From positions 29,190,014 to 29,254,013 of the forward strand of contig CM060177.1 in NCBI GenBank assembly GCA_030549775.1: a DNA stretch of 64,000 nucleotides, read 5' to 3'. The notes beneath the pieces were generated by a model. That model saw nothing but the letters and a program-made list of their open reading frames with translations, searched no databases and was not told the DNA's origin. A program made the translations under genes and the position numbers. This DNA comes from Tamarix chinensis. Its lineage: Eukaryota; Streptophyta; Magnoliopsida; Caryophyllales; Tamaricaceae. This document shows, piece after piece, positions 33,304-45,841 of the stretch. Position 1 is the first letter of the stretch; the number at the start of each line of letters is the position of its first letter.

Positions 33304-34725
33304 TGATAAATTGGTAAAATTACTAATATTAGGATGGTTCTCCCTCTTTATATATGCTTATTTCTTATATTTTTTATACATATTGTTGGATTTTCTATTA
33401 GATTCATGGATATTGCGTCCTTTAGAATTTTGTTTTGTAGGTGCGCTTAATGGATGCAAATAAGGCTAATATGAGGCAACATGAAGGCTTTAATTGAAAA
33501 GTGAATAATTTTAGCTTTGATTCAATCTTAATTTGGAAAAGTGCAAAGAAAAAAAGTTATACATATTCTTCTCATATTTATAACACATCCAAGATCACCT
33601 CATTTTGACTCTAGGAAAAGAAGTTATGAGCTAACACGGCCTGCCGTGTTGATCAATATGGTCATGCAAGTTTTAAGCATTACTTCTCTTTCTCTGACCC
33701 CAACACAACATGGACGTGTTGACCAACCCAACCATGTTGGGTATTATATTTTATTTTCTCAATGCAATTTTAAAGGATTAGACAGTTACATTTAGCAGCG
33801 AATTTTGCTAGACCTTATTAAGGACAACTAACAGGAGATTTTAGAAGCTATCTTTCATTCTCTTTACTCTCTATTTTATTCCTCTATTTTGTATTTATCT
33901 CTCTTTGATGCAAAACCCATTAGATTTCATTTTGAAGTTTTGTAATCATTCAGATCCGACAATTGACTCTTCGTATCTTCAACACCCTAGTTCTATCTTT
34001 TAATCTATTGTCCTTTTTATTTCATCAATGTCTAATTTTACTATTGTGTCTATTGATTTAGCTATGAGTGAGTAGATTCCTTTTCTAGGATTAGATCTAG
34101 TCTAAATCATTGATTAATGATAAATTATTTTAATTTATGTTTTTATTGCTTAAATTTTTTATTTCAATTGTTAAGTTCTTCACTTACGGTTGCATTGTTT
34201 GATCACCGATTTGAATAAATATAGGTTTTAATCTAAGAACTGAAAGGTAAAGATTAATAACCGAAAATCTAACAATTAAACGGGGAATCAAACCACAAAA
34301 GTAGGCTAGAGTCTCTTGGGGATTTAATTGATTTAGCATATAACGTAATGGATCTAATTTGATTTAATACCATGAAAATAGGTTATTAATTTAGATTAGG
34401 TACAACTTTTAAACCTTGAAAGAGGCTATTAGTTAATTTAGGTTATTTCACCCTCTCAAATTTAGGTAATTGCTTAAAAATTAAATTGATTATTCATTAA
34501 TTATTAATTTATGATGATAATCCAATCCTAGGATTTTAACTAGATTTTTACTGTCATTAGCATTACTATTTGATTTTATTTTTTTTAGCCATTTTCTATT
34601 CCCCAAATTTAATTTGTTTAGATAGTTATAAATGGTGAAGATTATGTAATTAACAATGAAATCTCTGTGGGATATGACCTTGGCGTGCTACAACAAGGTC
34701 GTGCACTTGCGGATTTGACTCACCA
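33304..34725 (+). repeat. Athila 3' LTR
   Basis: A 1.4-kb LTR from 'tgataaattgg' to 'gactcacca', directly before the TGCAT target duplication. Its last part contains 'ctctgtgggatatgacctt' and 'gtgcacttgcgg', phrases typical of Athila LTR ends. There is no matching full 5' LTR. The element's left end carries only the last 47 bp, inverted. Confidence 0.75.
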
Positions 34726-34730
34726 TGCAT

Positions 34731-35880
34731 CCAACTCATGCGATAAGTAGCATCACTTGAGCCCTCCCCTGCAAGCCTTCGTCCCACACCTTTTCTATGC
34801 CTTGGAAAACTACCTAGGACATCCTCAAATATTAGTTCATCAATTTTAGGAGGTGTAGAGTCATTAGCACTACAAGAAGCTATTTGTGATAAGGTCTGCT
34901 CTCATTTTATTAACATTTTATTTTGCACATATAAGTAAAAGTTTGACATATTATAAAAAATGTTAATAATATATATTATAATTAATTACATACAAATAAC
35001 TTACAAAATTCTCCCTAGCTTGGGGAGTAACCTATTTGTTATTTTTGAAATACATTTCTCTATAGGTCTCGTTGGCAGGTAAAATTTTGCTTGTCTTAGG
35101 ATTGACCTATATATAAGAGAAAATTTAATATATTACAATATATTATATGAAAAAAAAAGAATCAAAAACTAAAATGTACTTTCTTGTAGCGATATTATGA
35201 CAATGATTGTGTACCATGATAAGGAGTGGTATGTTTTGCCCAGTTAGCATCATTTTTGTCTATCAAAGCCTTCACAAACAAAATAATACTTTGTTCATGT
35301 TCTTTATATGTAATTTTATTCAATGTGTATACCAAATTTTATTATTACCTTTACATCCTCTAAATTTCATAGATTGATGCATCTTTTTCAGATATCTAGC
35401 TTAAAAAAAAGTAGGCCTATAATTATTGTCTTCCTGCCAATCCTTTCTATGATCGCATTCATAATATTTGTATTGATCAACCATCATTCGATCAAGACCT
35501 AATTCAATCCTAGGCCAATAATGATTTTCCCTCTATGAATCTAAATGAAAATAATTATATATATACACACAATCATAAGTTAGAAATTATATAATTTTCA
35601 TTTCATTACTTAATTAAAAAAGACAATAAATCAAATTTTCCTCAACTTTAGGGAGGATCTTCACTTTATCCTCTAGAGGGACATGTGGCCACCTCTTATA
35701 ATATGATAATATCTTTGTCCCAATATTATTTCCAACACATTTGGTAAAACCATTTACCATATGGGTGTATAACATTTAAAATGTTTGCCTGAAAATCAAA
35801 GTCTACCTCAAACTTTTTCCTACCGCTTCTTTCAAACTCCTCCAACATCATTTGGTATCTATTTATTTCTCTGGACCTCC
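34731..35880 (-). pseudogene. CACTA-1 second ORF (Transposase_24 type), N-terminal part
   Basis: Read right to left, the segments 'FTKCVGNNIGTKILSYYKRW' (about 35700-35760) and 'HVPLEDKVKIL' are typical of the Ptta/En/Spm Transposase_24 family. Further on, 'TLSQIASCSANDSTPPKIDEL' and 'IFEDVLGS' (about 34820-34905) correspond to the conserved region before the Gln-rich tail. The frame then runs into 'TYRMSW' at the Athila junction (34731). Stops and gaps are frequent and introns are possible. Confidence 0.75.
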
Positions 35881-36259
35881 TCCTAGGACCTAAAACATAC
35901 ATATAAAAATTTTATCATTGAAATAATAAAATCATTAAAGTAATAGTGATAAATTAAACATAATAGGCCAAATTTTAGACCTTCTGAAGTCTAACACCCA
36001 GAGCATAGTTTACAAGGATGTGATGGATCACATCCATCGCCACCATGGCCTCGAGCGACAACGTCAGCCATATAAAAACCATCGACACTATCAGATATTT
36101 TGATATATAGAAAATATACATTATGATTATAAACATGAATGAATAAAGTGCATAACATATCAATTTCGTAGGAAATAAGATAAGATGATCTCTAATTGTA
36201 AAATTGTGATTAGGTTTACATTTAGATTTAGTACAAAAATTCAACTTATTAAATAATTA

Positions 36260-36900
36260 CTAATCAAAATCATAAATGTTATCGCTATCAATAAATTCTC
36301 CTTCACTATCCTCATCCAAAAATTCTTGTTCCATGTTGTCATCTTCAACAATAAAGTCTCTCATGTCATCTTGATCACTACTTTGGACAACAACACTACC
36401 AGCACTAGCATGTACAATATTTAAGTTATCAAGGTCTCCGATGCCAACATTGAAGTCAATGCCACTCGATTCAACATCATCTACCACATGTATGTTGTCA
36501 AAAATATCATCATCAAAATCATGAATGTTGCAATGATTAACTTCCCGTATAACTTTTCAATTTGGGTCGATGTACAAACCATCCACCTATCAGACTTGCT
36601 TTACCTGAGTTCCAAGAATATATTGGTCATCCTTATACCATCCAACCATATTATATGCACTTGTAATATGGTTCATTCGCATAATTCTCTTCTTTCTCGG
36701 ATCAGTATCAAACTACTTGCATTTAAATAAAACTACAAAACACTTGGACAAGTAATATAATACTATGATCTCAGTTAATTGTCCATAGAACTTATCACTG
36801 CCTTCACCTAATACACATATGTCACTATTCTATATTTTTCTCTTTAGATATATATCATGCGTTGAGAATTTAGCTCTATTAATTATACAATTTGAATAAG
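36260..36900 (-). pseudogene. CACTA-1 transposase C-terminus (DUF4216)
   Basis: The minus strand from about 36900 reads 'INRAKFSTHDIYLKRKI', 'GEGSDKFYGQLTEIIVLYY', 'VVLFKCK' plus 'FDTDPRKKRIMRM', 'YKDDQYILGTQVKQV', 'YVDGLYIDPNWKVIREVN' and an acidic tail ending at 36260. This is the DUF4216 domain at the end of the TNP2-type transposase of plant CACTA elements. The open stretch 36260-36487 is its acidic C-terminus. Three Trp-to-stop changes (TAG or TGA) are visible. The DDE core is absent. Confidence 0.88.
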
Positions 36901-37329
36901 AAAACACCATATCAAATACCCTGAATGCCAAGGAAAACAACTATCGGTGCATTTGAGTGATCTCATTTCACACAACTCATACATCTGTAATCATTGTGTG
37001 TTTTAAATAATTAATGATATAATAAACTCTAACAAAGAATTATCTTAAGGTTTTAATTGTTATTACTAAAAATAGTTATCTTTGGATATAACCAAGATGA
37101 AAATTCTTTCCCTTGTACTTCTTTCAAATTGGCACCACCCCACGTCGTTGAATATCATTCATGTGTTCATGATAAAAACAATGGATTTTTACTACTCACT
37201 TATATATAATACAATGATAAATATACAGAATATTATAATATACTTACTCCAAATATTTCTATATTTCTGAGCAATTGTTCAAAATCTACCACTGAATATC
37301 TTTCTTAACTTTATTTGTTATACTCACAT

Positions 37330-37618
37330 GCGTCTTATTACCAATAGAGCAAACATGAGATTGGAAAACCGACAACTGACGATTCTCTATAACCACATCT
37401 ACATTTCTAACTTGTAGAACTTAATCTCAACACCTTTCAGATACATAGAATAAAAATTCAATGCTTCATCAGCTACGAAACCTTCAGCAATAGAACCTTC
37501 TGACCGAACACGATTTCGTATATACTCCTTCAAGTCCTTTAACTTCTTCTCAATCGGATACATCCATCTTCCATAAACCGATTTACCGAGTCTTGTTTCT
37601 TCAGTTAAGTGGATTAAT
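37330..37618 (-). pseudogene. CACTA-1 transposase fragment (DUF4218)
   Basis: The minus strand reads 'VYGRWMYPIEKKLKDLKEYI', then 'RNRVRSEGSIAEGFVADEAL' and 'NFYSMYL', the characteristic end of the DUF4218 domain that precedes DUF4216 in TNP2-type transposases. It starts immediately beside the terminal region, so the N-terminal and catalytic parts of the transposase have been deleted. Confidence 0.9.
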
Positions 37619-37701
37619 AATTGTTGGTAATAAAGCCTAACACCGATGATAGTTTATCATCAGTATTAAAATCGTCAGTGTTAAATATTTTTCTAATAGT
37701 G
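37619..37701 (-). repeat. CACTA-1 terminal and subterminal repeats
   Basis: The outer end reads CACTATTAGAAAAA on the minus strand (37688-37701), the CACTA-type terminus. Inside lie the subterminal words 'aacactgacgatt', 'actgatgata' and 'aacaccgatgata', matching those at 23380-23660. The 3-bp flanks could not be compared because the other terminus was not found. Confidence 0.8.
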
Positions 37702-38318
37702 TTATTTATTTCAATTATAATAAAAGCATTCAATACACATTGAAACATTGAACTTTTGTTCGTTACCTCTAACTGAATTATAATTATTAATGCATATTAT
37801 AATAAAGAGTATCAATCAATCAATTATAAATAATTCGACGGTTATTACGTTTCATAGGAAAAAAGCAATAGACATAAGCATGCAGACGACCGATTGACTT
37901 GTCGATCGTCGCAATACAATAATAGCAAGAGAAACGGAAATCCATAGACCACCCGTGATGGTTAACATCTATTTGGGAATTACATATACTTTTTTGAAAA
38001 ATAAAATTATAAGATTAAAGTATTAATTGATCTTTAATTTAATTTTCAATCAATTTGCCTTCACATCAACAATTCTTAAGATAATATTAAAATATATAAT
38101 TTAATCAATCTACGTCTTGCTATTATTATCGATCTAATTTTTTTATTTCTATTATTCTTTTATGTATATTTATTTTTTTTAAATAATAAAACTTATTGAT
38201 TTAAAAATTAAATAATAATATTAATTTCAAAAATTATTAATAATACTAACTTCAAAAATAAATTATAATTTAAAATATTAGATTATTTTCAAAAAATAAT
38301 AATAAAATCATTCCAAAA

Positions 38319-38351
<33 letters not shown>

Positions 38352-38734
38352 TTTAAAAATATTCATAATAATATTGAATTCAAAAACTAAGATATTCATC
38401 CACGAGAGAGAAAGGGAGAGAAACAATGAAAAATCTTATGTAGATGGAAAGCAAATACAATGTGGTCTCTACATATAGACCTTGAGGTGCACTTCAATAT
38501 TTTTTATTTAAAAATATGTTTTAAGGCTCAAAATAATTCTATCAAATTTTTATACAAAAAAAAATATATGTCTAACCAACCATCTACTATCGCATGTAAG
38601 GTGAGAGGCCAACAATCGCCTACCCATGAAAGCAAAAAGGGGGAAGAAAGACAAGTAAAATGATGCTTACCGGTATAACAAAAAATAATAGATAATAGTG
38701 GAAAATCAAAATAGATGATGATAATCAATAATTA
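37702..38734. other. AT-rich DNA without recognised features
   Basis: About 1 kb. An (ATT)n microsatellite lies at 38323-38350. I see no coding similarity. Short frames around 38460-38728 on both strands are chance. Confidence 0.45.
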
Positions 38735-39060
38735 TGTAGCTTACAACCGCCTATAGTATAGACGATCATTCAAAATATAGTAGTCTGCAATGAAATAAAA
38801 ATAAAAGTGATGCTTAAAAAATGCGTAAGAAAGACAGTAGTTTTATTTTAGAATTGCCCTTTAAAGTTAAGTATAGAAGGTGATTTTAAATTAAAATTGG
38901 CATATATTCTCTCGTGTATGTATTTTTTTTAATAGATTTATCACTGAAGTATAAACAATGATTTTGAGTAATAATTATCATCTTTATCCTTTTTGTTTAC
39001 CACTGAGGCATAAAAAACATTTAATACTTAAAACCATCATTTGTAACCTCTTATATATAT
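38735..39060. repeat. Short subterminal-like repeats
   Basis: Four diverged copies of a phrase like 'aagtataaacgatgatttt' occur near 38751, 38870, 38947 and 39006, two preceded by 'ccactga'. This resembles subterminal repeats of a CACTA-type element, but no terminus is seen. Confidence 0.35.
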
Positions 39061-39069
39061 ATAATAATG

Positions 39070-42000
39070 TGTAACACACCTAAAATTTTTTGTTTAAAAT
39101 AAATTAGAAAGCTAAGATAAAGAAATAGGGAATGTAATCACCACACATAATACAAGATAAATATTCATCATCTATCTCATGCTTGATGTAAGGTTAAAAC
39201 ATGCCCAACAACTAAAATTCAAACATCATCAATATTGAGAGGATAAATTCCCACAAGGGTATATCCAATGGTAGATGGAAAAGAAACATTTCCACCAAAC
39301 AAAATCATTGCTAATCAAACAAGTGGAAAACCTATGAAATAACCCTTGATTTTTAAAACCTTAGCAAGGAAATGGGAAACTCAAATTCAACTACAACATT
39401 GTTAAAATTTTAATACAACACTTAACTTTTTTTTTCAAATGTGGGTATAGATAAGTAAAGACAAATATCCGAGGGATAAACGTCCGGGTTGCCTACTATC
39501 TCAAAGTCAAGTCTTCAACCCATCAAAAACATTCGATCTCAAGTCTGCACAAGAGATCAACTCCCCACCATTAGTGGCTCATTGCAGGACACATTCAACC
39601 AAATTAGTATCAGTATGGGTCTAGTACTGAGTAAATCACAACCACCTAACTCATGGAAGGAAACATGACGCACATACAACATGGTAATCTTTATCTTACA
39701 GTACTCACACTCAGTTATACATGTAATACATAACCATTCCACTCACACAACTACTCATACAATTTCACAAAGTATATAATAGGTTAAAAATTGCCCGCTT
39801 AATAAGTATTAAGAAAATTCATACATAAAATGACAAGAGCGAGACACACATGCGATAGATAGAGTAAATCATGTCCATATGAAATATTTTAGTCATAATT
39901 ATCAATGGAATATATAGGTATATATATATGTGGTAGTAGTAAAGAACAAATGAGACATACCTTGATATATGATAAAACGCGAGGTCATGGGTTTATGCTT
40001 ATAAATACACGATTAGACATGGGAACACATAAGGTACGAGCATATAATGAATCATAAACGCATGGTAAGTAATACGGCTACTCTATAAGATAGTATTCTG
40101 CACATAAGACCCATATGTAGTTTAAATAATATATTATGTAATAACTAGGTAAAAACAGTTGTTATATGGTAGCACTATTGTAAGGAAGATAACCAAGAGA
40201 CATGCATTAGAAAATGAAATATAAATCCCATGAATGGACGAGAATAATTAATTATTATATTCCATTATTGTGATCAAATCCATTTGATAATTTTATCTTG
40301 AGGATGGAGACACATTAGAACATACTCTAAAATCATCAAACATTTAATAATTAGCTGAACATATTAAAAACATAATCTTACTCAACCATTCACATACTCA
40401 AATGCATACAATAATTAAGAGGCTTACTAACACGTTTTTGCATTGAGGTTATAAACTCATAGATACATTGAATTACCACACAAAAATAAAGTATACGCTT
40501 GGCATACTTAAATAACATAAAGCATATTCATCACCTTCCACTTCAAGATGATATACATCCTATGATTCTTCCATAAGCAAAGGTAAGTAATAACTTACCT
40601 AAATCTAAAGCTAGCTAAGCAAATTGAGAAAGTAAGAGAGATATCGTGAGCTTGACAATCCATGAGAATGTTTTCCTAGATCACTGATAGAAATCTTAAA
40701 ACTAAGTTAAAAACTACCTTATCGATCAACAATTTAAGTATTACAATTTAATCAACAAAGAGAGACACATATGGTCATTCTTGGAAAATATGTCCAAAAC
40801 CTAAGGCTCAAGAGCATAGCTCCATTAAGATTTAAAATTAAGTATTAACCAAATTAAGTTCAACACATATCACTTAGAATATTTCAAATTAATTTGGAAA
40901 ACCATGGAAAAGGACAATAGAGGAGAAGTAAATTTTATCAAAATAACTTACTAATCTAGTTTTACAACTAAAAATACAAACCAACAACTTCAAAAAACTA
41001 AATTACACCGATAAGATAAATATACAATTCAAATGATTTTAAACCAATGTTAGTAGTTTGATAGGTGAAAGAAGAATAAGCAAATCATTTTCATATAACT
41101 ATGTACGAAAATTAGAGTTTCTAAGCCCAAACTGCAATCTAACTAATTAACTTCATTTACCACAAATTGTTAGTCTTAAAACACAATTAAAATAATTTTA
41201 GATAAATAAAGATAATCAATTTCAACAAAATAATCTTACAAGTAGCCAATTTAAGATAATCATTTTCAAAAATTAAGGTTTTAAAGCCTATAAGACAAAC
41301 TCGAATAATTCAAATCAATTAATCCAAATTGAAGGTGTTAGAATGCAACTAAGATCATTTAATATTTCTATAAATTCAATTTTACAAAAACAACTATCCA
41401 TACGACCAATTCATAAGTTCATTTGAAATCTAGGGTTTTAGGCCAAAAAATGCATTTCATTTGAACTGTATTAATTTATTAAAATTGAATGTTTAGAAAT
41501 GCAATTTGACATATTATATAATCAAATGATCAAAAACAATAAAATAAATACTCAATTTAATACAATTAGAGTTTTTGAGGGCAAAATGCTAATATAGTCA
41601 ATTCTCATTAAAATATTTAAATTGGTGTTTCAGGATTGCAATTAGATGTATTTCAATGTACATTATATAATCAATTAGATAAAATAACTCAAATATACAA
41701 TCCAATTTAGATCTACAAGAGTTTTGACCTAAAAATCCAATTCCAACCAATTTCACACAATTTTTACAAATTGACACTTCCAACATAAAATTAAATATAT
41801 TTCAAAGCATATTGTAAAATCAATTGAATGAAACAACTTAATTATGCAATTCAATTATGTTACACATAGATTTTGACCTAAAAATCCAATTCTGATTAAT
41901 TCTACATAAATTTATAAAATTAGATACATTTTACAACATAATGTATAATCAATTTTTCAAAAAAAGGCATAATAGGACGAATCTAAAAAAAATCTAGACA

Positions 42001-43090
42001 TAACTTATTCAAATTTTTTATTTTTACAAATCAAGCACATGCACTACAATTAACCGCCTTAAATCAATCATATGACATATATATACATAATTAAACAATC
42101 AATTTTGCTTATCGTAAACTAATTCATATAAAAATACTCAAAACAAAAGTTAGGGTTTGGAGTAATTTATACCAAACAGAATATGCAAATCAAAGTTGGT
42201 GAAGGCCGAGGAAGCTCCGCTTGAGGGCGAGGACCATTCGTTGGTGGTTGGGCGACACTAGGAACGGTAGAACAGTATTGCACCATTGTGTTCTTTGTGT
42301 GTTGCTACTGGTGTTGCCCCGCTGGCTGCTGTTAGCATTGACGACGACAACAATGGTGCATGGAGGAGACGATGAATATAGAGGGAGAAGGGTGGTGTTG
42401 TTGTTGTGATCGGTGATCAAAATAGAGAAGATGAGCAAGGAAAGGAGCACAGGGTCAGGGTAGTGGTTTGTAGAAAAATAAACGGGGGAGAAGAAGAAAG
42501 AAAAGAGGGATAGAGAAGAAAATGGGGGGGGTATTCGACCAATCGAGTGTTGGCATTTTATTTTTTTTACTAATACAGATATGCATAAGAGAGTCTAAAA
42601 TACTTTAAAAAAAATCATAGATAAACTATATTTGAAAATCATTTAACAAAAATCATTTCGAAAAGATCCAAAGGTATAAAATTAATAAAATTTCTATTTA
42701 AAGAATTTTAGAAAAGCTTTCGGAAGAAAATAACAACGATTGCAAGAATTCGTATTATTTACAAAAAATACAGTATATGAACTCAAAAAATATTTAAAAA
42801 TATCTAGAAATATTTAAATAATATTCTAAGGGACAGAGATTAATTTAAGAGATTTTTTGAAAATCTCTTCTACAAACCAAAAGGGTAAAACGGAAGAAAA
42901 TTAATTGCGGAAAGAAAATTATAAATAGGTTACAAAAATGTTTTTAATTTAAAATTTTTTGAAGATCTTAAAGACCTTAGAAAAATAGATAATTTTAAGG
43001 TCGGAAAATTTTTCTACAGATAAAATTATTAAAATAATTTTACTATCATTAAAATAAATAAAATATTTTATGCAAATAAAATCATTTAAA
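39070..43090 (-). repeat. Giant LTR copy G1 (minus strand)
   Basis: Starts 'tgtaacacacc', the inverse of the family 3' end. It contains the conserved hairpin 'cagtatgggtctagtactga' (39611-39630) also found in copies F, A and B. The region 40780-43090 is repeated in copies G2 and G3. The block 42190-42540 is purine-rich and relatively GC-rich; open frames there on both strands are not conserved in the sister copies. The 5' part of the LTR is cut off near 43090. Confidence 0.6.
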
Positions 43091-43099
43091 TAAAATTAA

Positions 43100-43787
43100 T
43101 TAGCCTCTACAACCTTCTTACATCAAGACGAAGATAATGATGAGGATGAAATCTTCACAGGATTATATTAATTTTTTTAGGTACACTTTAGTATAGTTGT
43201 AGACAACACAATATTTTATATTATGTAAAACATTTGATATATATAAATTTGTTTTATTATAGTTATATTTTGATATATATTATAAATAATATATAACTAT
43301 GTGTACTTGTATTTTAATCATTACAAATGTTGCATTTAAAAAAATATTTTTGTTGTAAGCAACTACAACGACGACATGTCATGGCAAAAAATATTTCCCT
43401 TATTTTATTTTTTGTTAAAAAATATTATATATGTCACCGCCAGAAAGATTTATGGCGACAACATGCCATTGTTGAAAGACTTCAAATTTTAAATAAAAAC
43501 AATCAAAATTTTGAAATATGTTGAAGCAAAAAACAGTTTCCAGATTTATGTCGTCATTATAAAATTCAAAATTTTAAAAAAGTTAACATGAGTTTGAACT
43601 AAGCAATTGCAATATACAGTTTCCATGACATCTCTTGTCATCGCTATAAAACCTATAACAATGACATATCTACTGTCACCAAAACCATTTTTAGGGATGA
43701 ATTTGTTGCCGCAATAGTTCAATAGCAACAACAATATGGCTATCAGCAACGATAATTGTCTTCGCTATAACACATTTTCTTATAGTG
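43100..43787 (+). mobile_element. CACTA-2 remnant, 3' end
   Basis: Begins with coding sequence for 'HQDEDNDEDEIF' and a stop, matching the acidic C-terminus of the CACTA-1 second ORF. It continues through subterminal words such as 'gacatgtcatggc', 'tgtcaccgcc', 'ggcgacaacatgcca' and 'tgtcatcgctataaaa'. It ends 'ttttcttatagtg' (43775-43787), the inverse of CACTATAAGAAAA. Only the last 0.7 kb of the element is present. Confidence 0.75.
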
Positions 43788-43796
43788 ATGATCTTT

Positions 43797-45393
43797 CTTG
43801 AAAAACATGTCCAAAACCTAAGGCTCAAGAGCATAGCGTCATTAAGATTAAAAATTAAGTATTAACCAAATCGATTTCAACACATATCACTTAGGACATT
43901 TCAAATTTATTTGGAAAACTAGGGAAAAGGATAATAGAGGATAAGTAAGTTTTATAAAAATAACTTAGTAGTCAAGTTTTACAACTAAAAATTCAAACCA
44001 ACAAACTTCAAAGAACTAATCAACACCGATAAGATAAATATACAATTCAAATGATTTTAAATAAATTATATTAATCTACTAGGTGAAGGAAGCATAAACA
44101 AATTATTTTCATATAACTATATGTGAAAATTAGGGTTTTTAAGCCTGAACTGCAATCCAACTAGTTAATTTCGATTACCTCAAATTGATAGTTTTAAAAC
44201 ACAAGTAAACTAATTTTAGATAAATCTAGATAAATAATTACAACAAAATAATCTTATGAGTAGCCAATTTAAGATAATAATTTTTTAAAAATTAGGGTTT
44301 TAAAGCCAGAGGCAAAAACTTGGATAATTCAGATCAATTAATCCCAATTGAAAGTGTTAGAATACAACTGAGATGACGAAGATGAGTGGTATTATTGTAT
44401 TCGTGGTCGGTGGTCAAAGTAGAGAATATGAGTAGGGAGGAGGAGCATGGGGTTGGGGTGTTGGGTTGCAGAAAAATAAATGGGGAAGAAGAAGAAAGAA
44501 AAGAGGGGGGCATATTTGATGGATCAAGTGCTGTTTTTTTTTAGTAATACACATATACAAAAAAGAGTCTAAAATACCTAAAAAATGTTTACAAATAAAT
44601 TTTATTTGAAACTCATTTAACGAAAATATTTCATAAAGATAAAAAGGTATAAAATAAATAAAAAAAAAGGCTACTTAAAGAATTTCGGAAAAGCTTTCGA
44701 AAGAAAATAAAAATGATTGCAAAAATTTGTATTATTTAGGAAAATACATAATACAAAATAAAAAAAATTTAAAACTATCTAGAAGTATTTAAACAATATT
44801 CTAAGGAACAGAGATTAATTTAAGAAAATTTTGAAAATTTTCATCCATAAACCAAAAAGAGTAAAACAAAGAAAATTTATTTGGGAAAGAAAACTATAAC
44901 TAAGTTATGCAAATCTTTCTAATTTAAAACTTTTCAAAGATCTTAATGACCTCGAAAAAATAAATAAATTGAAGTTCAAATACATTTTCTACAAATAAAA
45001 TCATTAAAATAATTTTACTATTTTAAAGGAGATTTTTCAATTTAAATAATTTATTTCATTAATGAAATATAACTCCAAAATAGAGTTATAATTACACAAT
45101 AAAGTAATAATTAAAAACAAATCTAATATATTAAAAATGAAAACAAGAGGAATAACAGAAAAATATATTGTTAAATGAAAATTGAAATCATATGAATATG
45201 AATATAGTAAATTGAAGGTCTTGAATGAATTTATCTAGAATGGTTTGTAACGACAATGATTAATTTAATTCTAATATAAATTTGAAATTGTTGATAAAAT
45301 GATAAAACGAATTGAAATCAATTTTTTATCAAATTACACTAATAAAACTATTAAACTTGAGAAAGTTGAATTTTAAAAATACAGGGTATTACA
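43797..45393 (-). repeat. Giant LTR copy G2 (minus strand)
   Basis: 43797-44360 repeats 40780-41350 of G1. It then jumps at about 44361 to sequence matching G1 from about 42345, so roughly 1 kb has been deleted. It then runs to the LTR start 'cagggtattaca' at 45393. Sequence from 44380 to 45050 aligns with 42380-43040 and with 46800-47470. Confidence 0.7.
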
Positions 45394-45841
45394 TCACTAA
45401 CCCTTTAAAAAGGAACTTTGTCCCCGAAGTTCAACAAAACCGAAATAGTAGAAACTTGACAAAATAAGTTAATAAAAAGTTTGATCACAATAAATATATT
45501 AAGAATTAATCCAAAGAGAAATAAACAATGTTTTACAAAACTAAACAAAGCAAAATTGAATTAAAAATAGGCGTATAAAGTAAAATAGAATAAAGGAGAA
45601 ACAATGTTTAGCAAATCAGATACAACGATGTTTGAATAGGGAAGAAATACACGCTTAAATTCAAAACAAGTTACAAAAATAATATTCCTTAAAATAAAAC
45701 CTAATATGATAATAAGGAAAAGGTGTAACGTGAAGTTCAAAGAGAAGGAAGGGAACAGAGGTTGTAAAGATTACAAAACTCTAACAATACAAGCAATACA
45801 TACTATGCATGTAAAACTTTATATATTGTGTTATTTCAAGG
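45394..45841 (-). other. Internal remnant between giant LTR copies G2 and G3
   Basis: On the minus strand 'gaacttcggggacaaagttc' and 'ctttttaaagggtta' lead into the LTR at 45393, a decayed polypurine tract as beside copy D. The other 400 bp are AT-rich with no pol or gag similarity. The frame at 45706-45891 is not conserved. Confidence 0.55.

Larger units (their letters stand above)
24046..34725 (+). mobile_element. Athila-type Ty3/gypsy retrotransposon inserted in CACTA-1
   Basis: A 10,680-bp element starting TG and ending CA, flanked by perfect TGCAT duplications at 24041-24045 and 34726-34730. The order is primer site, gag, protease, RT, RNase H, integrase, an extra env-position ORF of ATHILA type, polypurine tract, 3' LTR. 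That order and the tRNA-Asp primer site are those of Athila-group elements. All genes are degraded. The two ends are a 47-bp inverted repeat (24046-24092 and 34679-34725, 37 of 47 identical) and not direct LTR ends; the left side has no full LTR. Confidence 0.9.

Noticed and set aside
34868..34880. 'cactacaagaa' as the left terminus of a 2.8-kb CACTA element ending at 37701
   Set aside because: On the minus strand these bases are coding ('ASCSAND') within the Transposase_24 frame, which continues past them to the Athila junction at 34731. The flanking triplets also do not match.
42190..42450. Overlapping open frames on both strands of a GC-richer block as a gene
   Set aside because: The same block in copies near 44380-44530 and 46620-47000 is full of differences that break the frames. 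It is the purine-rich part of a reverse LTR.
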